DNA of 8,051 nt from an uncultured Christensenella sp. (GTDB lineage Bacteria > Bacillota > Clostridia > Christensenellales > Borkfalkiaceae): contig CAJUGP010000063.1 of the NCBI GenBank assembly GCA_910586365.1, positions 1 through 8,051 on the forward strand. Reading direction: 5' to 3'. Positions 1 to 3,651 of this stretch are shown here, piece after piece. The notes under the pieces were generated by a model. That model did not search any database. It had not been told where the DNA came from and saw nothing but the letters and a program-made list of their open reading frames with translations. The position numbers and the translations under genes were made by a program. Each line of letters begins with the position of its first letter. The stretch's first letter is position 1.

Positions 1-33
1 AAAGTTAGTCAGTCAGTTGCAATAAATTTGTAA

Positions 34-70
34 AAAGAAACAGGACTTCGATTTGGAATCCTGTTTCTTT
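34..70 (-). terminator. Intrinsic terminator, perfect 12-bp stem with T-run
   Basis: Positions 34-45 and 59-70 are perfect 12-bp inverted complements (AAAGAAACAGGA / TCCTGTTTCTTT) around a 13-nt loop. On the minus strand the stem runs into TTTCTTTTTA, a good U-tract, so it should end leftward transcription best. In the plus direction the T-run is TTTCTTTAT, so weaker bidirectional use is possible. It lies only about 20 nt downstream of the expected start of a leftward promoter (95-123), which makes it either the end of a very short RNA or an attenuator in the leader of a gene beyond the left edge. Confidence 0.8.
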
Positions 71-94
71 ATCATAGCTTGAACATATAGCTGA

Positions 95-123
95 ATTATA
101 AGAGTGAGGGGCAATAGTGTCCA
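95..123 (-). promoter_or_regulatory. Sigma-A type promoter, leftward
   Basis: On the minus strand TGGACA (118-123; 5 of 6 matches to TTGACA) is followed after exactly 17 nt by a perfect TATAAT (95-100). Transcription would start near position 88 and run left into the hairpin at 34-70. No open reading frame with a ribosome site begins inside the window on this transcript. Its product is therefore either an RNA of about 57 nt or the leader of a gene beyond position 1. The octamer GTGTCACA (131-138) sits 7 nt upstream of the -35 box. Confidence 0.65.
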
Positions 124-151
124 TAAAAATGTGTCACAGTCTTGATACAAG

Positions 152-172
152 CGCGGCGGCTTCGCCGCCGCG
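152..172. repeat. Perfect 9-bp GC hairpin with TTC loop
   Basis: CGCGGCGGC (152-160) and GCCGCCGCG (164-172) are exact inverted complements around a 3-nt TTC loop. All nine pairs are G-C. No T-run follows on either strand, so it is not an ordinary terminator. It lies about 28 nt upstream of the leftward -35 box. It could be an extruded cruciform, a protein-binding site of the Rep-type initiator encoded at 1327-2391, or part of a folded RNA. Confidence 0.6.
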
Positions 173-239
173 GACCAGCACACGCCGTAACGCAACTGAA
201 ACAACTGCTAAAAATACGAAAATCGGGGCGCCGACGGAG

Positions 240-276
240 CGGGGCGTGCCCGCTAATCCGCTTGGGCATCGCCCCG
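240..276. repeat. Long stem-loop, 12 bp with one bulge
   Basis: CGGGGCGTGCCC (240-251) pairs with GGGCATCGCCCCG (264-276) over 12 base pairs with one unpaired base, around a 12-nt loop (GCTAATCCGCTT). A smaller hairpin, TACCG/CGGTA (281-285, 291-295), follows directly. No T-run follows on the minus strand, so it is a poor terminator for the Bro-N gene. A stem with a large single-stranded loop resembles sites nicked by HUH initiators; that function is inference. Confidence 0.5.
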
Positions 277-351
277 CGCTTACCGTCGCGCGGTATCCCG
301 ATATTGAACCGTATTTAAATGCCGTTCTTTTCAGTAAATAGTTCCGTTTGC

Positions 352-1233
352 TTATTGCTTTTTCGATGCTTTTCCGTCGGGAGAGCCGTCGTCCGTGCTA
401 TCGGGAATAGACGATTGTATTTCAAGTGCAGGTTTATCGCTCGCATTTAACGGAGATATTACTGATTGCCCTAATTGGCTCTCAATATCCGTTCTTGCAT
501 TTTTTGCGACGCTACCGCCACGACGAGCTATCCTTTTACTTTCGTCAAAGGTTTCCGGCTGTTCTTGCCGTGAAATCGCCGTCGTCGTTACTTCTGCAAG
601 CATATTCAAAACAAGTTCGATGTTTGTCATATTATCGCGCAAATTCTCTTTCTTCAAGCCTTTGACTTGCTTGTATTCCTGAACGGTGAGACCGCTCCAA
701 GCCTTCGTCATTTCGTTTGTAAGAATCGCGTAGTCCTTATCTTGCTCGATACCGCGCGCTTTCCATTCGTCGGTAAGCTCTTTCCGCATTTCAATCGTCT
801 GTAAACGTTGGTTGATCCAGCCTTCGGTATAGCCCTTCGCGCGGTAATAATCCGCTCCGCGAAGGATTGCTTTTTCGGGATCGGCTATTTCGTCCAAACG
901 TTCGCTACCGACTTGCGCCAACCACATTTTGAACGGCTCGGCTTTTGGAGAAGGGATAGATTGAATAATTCGAAGAATATTTGTAGTTGTAGCTGCTTGA
1001 ATTTTGCGGCGTTTACCGTCTAAACCAGTCATTTCAACGGGGGTACAAATTGTACCCCACTTGCTTGCGAGTTCGGCGTCGCGTGAACGCATTTTTTTAA
1101 TATATTGTTTAGGATCTGCACTGTCCGTCAGAATTTCTACTACGTCAACGACCGAAAAATACCATTCTTCGGCTTCGGCATCCCATACGGTACGCACCTG
1201 TTTGCTTTCAAAAACTTTAATCTTATTTTGCAT
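352..1233 (-). CDS. Bro-N domain protein of DinD / phage antirepressor type
   Basis: The 293-residue protein has an N-terminal Bro-N domain (about residues 5-115) with recognisable family blocks: RTVWDAEAEEWYFSVVDVV (14-32), LRIIQSIPSPKAEPFKMWL (87-105) and VGSERLDEI (108-116). The second half resembles the DinD-like C-terminal region: GYTEGWINQRLQTIEMRKEL (134-153), the KAWSGLTVQEYK block (177-188) and KGLKKENLRDNMTN (191-204). A low-complexity polar tail follows residue 255. Bro-N proteins bind DNA and are common in phages and mobile elements; E. coli DinD is an SOS-induced protein that acts on RecA filaments. The start at 1233 is chosen because GGAG lies 9 nt upstream and family similarity begins there; the longer frame to 1278 would overlap the promoter -10 box. 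The gene has its own promoter (1264-1292), so it can be expressed separately from the Rep operon. No Firmicute LexA box (GAACN4GTTC) is visible. Function in this host is unknown. Confidence 0.9.
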   Translation of the reverse strand: MQNKIKVFESKQVRTVWDAEAEEWYFSVVDVVEILTDSADPKQYIKKMRSRDAELASKWGTICTPVEMTGLDGKRRKIQAATTTNILRIIQSIPSPKAEPFKMWLAQVGSERLDEIADPEKAILRGADYYRAKGYTEGWINQRLQTIEMRKELTDEWKARGIEQDKDYAILTNEMTKAWSGLTVQEYKQVKGLKKENLRDNMTNIELVLNMLAEVTTTAISRQEQPETFDESKRIARRGGSVAKNARTDIESQLGQSVISPLNASDKPALEIQSSIPDSTDDGSPDGKASKKQ

Positions 1234-1263
1234 ATATTTTTCTCCAATGTACTTACAAAAACA

Positions 1264-1292
1264 ATTATAACATATCACAAACCTTTTTTCAA
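1264..1292 (-). promoter_or_regulatory. Strong sigma-A promoter of the Bro-N gene, extended -10
   Basis: TTGAAA (1287-1292 on the minus strand) is followed after exactly 17 nt by a perfect TATAAT (1264-1269). The -10 is preceded by TGT, giving an extended TGnTATAAT. Transcription should start near 1257, leaving a leader of about 24 nt with GGAG before the ATG at 1233. It separates the Bro-N gene from the upstream Rep operon. Confidence 0.8.
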
Positions 1293-1312
1293 GCCCTTGA
1301 AATACATTATCG

Positions 1313-1324
1313 TGTCACATGACA
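1313..1324. promoter_or_regulatory. Candidate operator, TGTCA-CA-TGACA palindrome
   Basis: TGTCA (1313-1317) and TGACA (1320-1324) are inverted complements separated by 2 bp. The site lies 20 bp upstream of the Bro-N -35 box, just after the Rep stop codon. The octamer covering its first arm (GTGTCACA, 1312-1319) recurs at 131-138, upstream of the leftward promoter. Position and symmetry suggest a dimeric regulator site; no regulator is identified. Confidence 0.35.
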
Positions 1325-1326
1325 AA

Positions 1327-2391
1327 TCAGTTGCTTTTCCGCAGTTGTGATATAGTATCGGCGTTGACCTTGCCGACGCTTACGCCCTCATCCCAGCATT
1401 CAAAATCATCAAACAGTAATAGCTTCTTATCCTCCAAGCCGATTGTTGTAACCACGTCGTCCTCCATGATGTCCGAGATAAAGTATTGCGGCAGACCTTT
1501 ACTGTAAACAATCTTCTCTCCCGTCTTTTCGAGATACTTCATGAGATATGCAACCGAGCTTCCGAGCATGGTGTAATCTTCTATTTTCTCGAAGTCGGAC
1601 CGCCCAAACCGTTCGTTGAAATAAGTATTCTGCACCGTAATCTGTCTGCAGCGGCTTTTGAAGCTGTAATCGTTCTTTTCCAACAACAACCCCGGCATCG
1701 TTCCTTCGGGGATATAGAATAAGCCGTGAAAATGCAACCGTTGCTTTTCGGGGGATCTTTCCCATACGCCGACGTACTTCCAGCCCTTCCGAGAGGCGAA
1801 GTTTGCAAGCGTCTTTTTCAAGCCTTTACGAAAACTTTCCTCGGTATGGTGTTTTCCGTTGAATGTAAAAGTTACGAAGTAGTTAAACGTCTGTAAATTG
1901 ACTTTCCTCGTCAAACGGATACGCCGCATGATCAGATTGCGCCGTTTGCGTTCAATATTACTGTCTACATAGTTCTTCACCGCATTGTCCGTCTTAAAGT
2001 ACGGACGCAAAGCTGTCATGATCTTTTCCCGCCGTTCGCCTTTCTTCAAATAAAGATATTGCTGATATAGCTCATTAAACAGTTCTTTCTTTGTCATAAG
2101 CCGCTCATTCGGTTGTAAAATGTTCGCGGGCTGTTCGGGCTCTTCCATCTTCGGAAGCTCGCCCGATACCGCGATTTGTTCCAACGGCGAAAGCGCATCG
2201 CCATTCTGCGGTGCGCTATTCTCTTTTGATATTACTTCGGTAGATTCGACGGGAAGCTCGCTTGCATTTCCGTTCCTGACCGTAATAAGTTCTTCCTGCT
2301 TCTTCGGACGAGGCTTATATGGCTTTTCCGTATGCGGGATCGCGATATAATGACTTCCGTCAAAATAAATTTTACATTCCGGATAAGGCAT
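1327..2391 (-). CDS. HUH-type rolling-circle replication initiator (Rep, ORF2/G2P-like)
   Basis: This 354-residue protein shows the three motifs of HUH endonucleases in order. They are a hydrophobic beta-strand motif 1, YFVTFTFNG (171-179); the metal-binding H-F-H of RLHFHGLFY (H220, H222); and a Y-x-x-K motif 3, YLMK, with Y282 as the likely nicking tyrosine, K285, and an extra Y286. Such enzymes nick one strand at an origin, stay bound through the tyrosine and start rolling-circle replication. Residues about 25-100 are a polar, probably disordered linker, and 100-160 are basic and helical (RKRRNLIMRRIRLTRK), likely for DNA binding. No helicase domain is present, so a host helicase would be needed. 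It starts 6 nt after the upstream small gene, with AAAGGGG about 13 nt before the ATG, so translational coupling is likely. Relatives occur in Firmicute plasmids, integrative elements and small phages. It could also be a transposase-like HUH enzyme; the replication call is the better fit. Confidence 0.82.
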   Translation of the reverse strand: MPYPECKIYFDGSHYIAIPHTEKPYKPRPKKQEELITVRNGNASELPVESTEVISKENSAPQNGDALSPLEQIAVSGELPKMEEPEQPANILQPNERLMTKKELFNELYQQYLYLKKGERREKIMTALRPYFKTDNAVKNYVDSNIERKRRNLIMRRIRLTRKVNLQTFNYFVTFTFNGKHHTEESFRKGLKKTLANFASRKGWKYVGVWERSPEKQRLHFHGLFYIPEGTMPGLLLEKNDYSFKSRCRQITVQNTYFNERFGRSDFEKIEDYTMLGSSVAYLMKYLEKTGEKIVYSKGLPQYFISDIMEDDVVTTIGLEDKKLLLFDDFECWDEGVSVGKVNADTISQLRKSN

Positions 2392-2397
2392 AGTATT

Positions 2398-2700
2398 TTA
2401 GTTTTCCCCTTTGAAGTAGTCTAAAAGAAATAAGCATAGCTGCTTGTTGAGTTTCCTGATATATTCCACGCAACAGTCCCAATCGAAGGATACCGTCTCC
2501 TGCGTGTTGTTATGAACGTACAGCTCGACGTACACCTTGTAGAGCCGCGGAGGAGCGTTTGTAACCGCTTGATTGTATCGCTTGACTGTTTCCACAACCT
2601 TGCTCTCCCCGACCGTCTCCGCCGCTTTGTCGAACTCTTTTTGCTTGGAATAATAGTAACGGATCGCCCGCAAATCGCTACGTATCTCTTGAATTGTCAT
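2398..2700 (-). CDS. Small sigma-region-4-like protein, second of two tandem paralogs
   Basis: The protein has 100 residues and no recognisable catalytic motif. It aligns without gaps to the product of the gene before it, with roughly 45 of 100 positions identical by eye, including IRYYYS (13-18), KRYN (40-43), PRLY (51-54), the TQE block (66-68) and LNK (84-86). The C-terminal part (about 52-95) resembles the helix-turn-helix region of sigma-4-like phage regulators such as the RinA/ArpU or DUF1492 groups. Compared with its paralog this region carries CC and W substitutions (WDCC, 74-77), so DNA binding may be changed or lost. The start at 2700 is used because its ATG overlaps the upstream stop as ATGA, with GGGGGAA just before it; the longer frame to 2781 only reads through the neighbour. 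Likely a transcriptional regulator or partner of its paralog; the function is inference. Confidence 0.8.
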   Translation of the reverse strand: MTIQEIRSDLRAIRYYYSKQKEFDKAAETVGESKVVETVKRYNQAVTNAPPRLYKVYVELYVHNNTQETVSFDWDCCVEYIRKLNKQLCLFLLDYFKGEN

Positions 2701-3005
2701 GTCCGTTCCCCCGAAAGCGTTTTCTGCAAATACAGCAGCAGCCGTTTGTTGAGTATCTGGATATACTCGGGCGTGTAGCACAGTTCGACGGACAGAGCTT
2801 CCTGCGTGAGATTGCGCGCGTAAAGACCGACATAGATATCGTAAAGTCTTGTCGGCGCAGACTGCATCACGGTATTGTAGCGTTTGGCTTTGCCTACGAT
2901 ATCGTTCGAGCCGATCACGCGGAAACCCTGCTCGAAGGCTTCCTTGCGTGAATAGTAGTAGCGGATGTCTTTCAGATCATCCCGAATTTGTTTTAACGTC
3001 AACAT
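2697..3005 (-). CDS. Small sigma-region-4-like regulator, first of two tandem paralogs
   Basis: The 102-residue protein begins with a basic helix (LKQIRDDLKDIRYYYSRKEAF, about 4-23) and ends in a stretch that reads as a sigma-4-like helix-turn-helix (LTQEALSVELCYTPEYIQILNK, about 66-87, then LLLYLQ). Proteins with this plan occur in Firmicute phages and integrative elements, usually as RinA/ArpU-like or DUF1492-type late-gene regulators; I assign it to that general class only. The start at 3005 is fixed by a strong GGGAGGT 5 nt before the ATG. The in-frame GTG at 3047 lacks such a site. It overlaps the next gene by 4 nt (ATGA), so the two paralogs should be made in coupled amounts. The 76-nt gap to the sigma-like gene upstream shows no clear terminator or promoter, so one operon is likely. 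Confidence 0.82.
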   Translation of the reverse strand: MLTLKQIRDDLKDIRYYYSRKEAFEQGFRVIGSNDIVGKAKRYNTVMQSAPTRLYDIYVGLYARNLTQEALSVELCYTPEYIQILNKRLLLYLQKTLSGERT

Positions 3006-3081
3006 AGTTGACCTCCCGTTTATTAAGATAGAGTTTACACCCTTCACCTAATAGCCACGGAAACGTCCATTTTGGGGTATG

Positions 3082-3480
3082 TCACGATAAAATATTTTTT
3101 AATTTTTTCACCGCATTATAAAAATAGTCCCGCACCGTATAAGTGCCGAGACCTAATTTTTCTCCGATTTCGCGGAAGGACATTCCGTCCGATATTCTTA
3201 ATAATACAACCCTTCGTTGCTTGTCCGTTAATTTATGTAATGCATTCCGTATTTCTTCGGACAACTCTCTCCTCTCGATTTCTTCCGAAACTTTTGCTTG
3301 CGGATCGGGAACGTCGAACCCGTGTTCCAAGGACTTGTCCAACGACTGATGCCGCCGCGTTTCCTTCCGCTCAATTAAAGCGTCTTTGTGTTCCATTTCT
3401 TCATATTCCGCCGCAAATTCTTCCGTTACTTCGATATCTTCACAATGTCCGTCCACAAATCGGTATGTAATGAACGCCAT
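3082..3480 (-). CDS. Sigma-70 region-4-like regulator of mobile-element type
   Basis: The 132-residue protein has an acidic, charged N-terminal part (about 1-75) and a clear sigma region 4 (about 77-130): LTDKQRRVVLLRISDGMSF (84-102), then the helix-turn-helix REIGEKLGLGTYTVRDYFYN (103-122) and a basic end. There is no region 2, so it should not open a promoter as a standard sigma factor. Proteins with this arrangement (YRFVDG near the N-terminus, a polar middle with SLD, C-terminal region 4) are common in integrative elements of Firmicutes and are usually called sigma-70 family regulators. The start at 3480 is supported by GGAGGG 4 nt before the ATG. It is the first gene after the terminator of the glycosidase operon, so it probably leads the Rep operon and may control it. 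A 33-nt inverted repeat lies in its leader. Confidence 0.87.
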   Translation of the reverse strand: MAFITYRFVDGHCEDIEVTEEFAAEYEEMEHKDALIERKETRRHQSLDKSLEHGFDVPDPQAKVSEEIERRELSEEIRNALHKLTDKQRRVVLLRISDGMSFREIGEKLGLGTYTVRDYFYNAVKKLKNILS

Positions 3481-3488
3481 GAAACCCT

Positions 3489-3521
3489 CCGATATTGATT
3501 TTCGTTAAAAATCGCTATCGG
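3489..3521 (-). promoter_or_regulatory. 33-nt imperfect inverted repeat at the ribosome site of the sigma-like gene
   Basis: On the minus strand CCGATA-GC-GATTTT is mirrored by AAAATC-AA-TATCGG around a TAACG loop. This gives 12 pairs with one 2x2 internal mismatch. The last GG of the repeat is the first half of the Shine-Dalgarno GGAGGG of the gene at 3082-3480. As DNA it could be an operator; as RNA the hairpin would partly cover the ribosome site. A weak -10-like TATAAG lies just upstream (3532-3537) without a good -35 at the proper distance, so the promoter itself is uncertain. Confidence 0.5.
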
Positions 3522-3540
3522 CGGATTTCGCCTTATATAT

Positions 3541-3580
3541 AAAAAACGCCCCCGACAGCGTTGCAATACGCCGCCGAGGC
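3541..3580 (-). terminator. Intrinsic terminator of the glycosidase operon
   Basis: On the minus strand a GC-rich stem of about 12 pairs including three G-U pairs (GCCTCGGCGGCGT region against ACGCTGTCGGGGGC) closes a 6-nt loop, ATTGCA, and is followed directly by GTTTTTTAT. It lies about 70 nt after the rhamnosidase stop codon and before the sigma-like gene, so it separates the sugar operon from the mobile-element-type module. The 70 nt in between hold no gene. Confidence 0.75.
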
Positions 3581-3651
3581 ACGGAACGGTTAAAAAGCCG
3601 AGCAAAGCAAATTAACCTTCCGTTTTCATTTTTCCTTCCATTACATTATTT

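Larger units (their letters stand above)
124..351. other. Gene-free, GC-rich structured intergenic region
   Basis: No convincing gene is present between the Bro-N stop codon and the leftward promoter. The stretch is markedly GC-rich at 150-300 compared with its AT-rich flanks and contains at least three stem-loops (152-172, 240-276, 281-295). Dense hairpins beside an HUH replication gene fit a replication origin, a transfer origin or a recombination site, but they would also fit a structured RNA. The sequence alone does not decide between these. The plus-strand frame that stays open across it (117-341) looks like a by-product of the GC content. Confidence 0.5.

Noticed and set aside
7..17. 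AGTCAGTCAGT short tandem repeat at the left edge
   Set aside because: It has fewer than three full 4-nt units and no partner elsewhere in the window that would suggest an attachment site.
13..204. Minus-strand 63-codon frame at the left end
   Set aside because: It crosses the leftward promoter and the terminator hairpin, has no convincing ribosome site and resembles no protein family I know.
117..341. Plus-strand 74-codon frame with a GTG start and an SD-like GAGGGG about 5 nt upstream
   Set aside because: It runs through the hairpin cluster, its composition (Ala, Thr, Pro, Arg) follows the local GC richness, and it shows no recognisable domain. The purine run before it is the complement of the leftward promoter spacer.
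1234..1300. LexA/SOS box upstream of the Bro-N (DinD-like) gene
   Set aside because: DinD is SOS-induced in E. coli, so I looked for GAACN4GTTC or a close variant around the promoter and found none.
3079..3085. A third TGTCAC-type site near the end of the sigma-like gene
   Set aside because: It shares only six bases with the sites at 131 and 1312, is not upstream of a promoter, and a given 6-mer is expected about twice per strand in a window this size.
3612..3629. Tiny frame (M-K-T-E-G-stop) with GGAAGG before its ATG, just after the rhamnosidase gene
   Set aside because: Five codons are too few to separate from chance, and it lies upstream of the operon terminator with no gene to attenuate before it.
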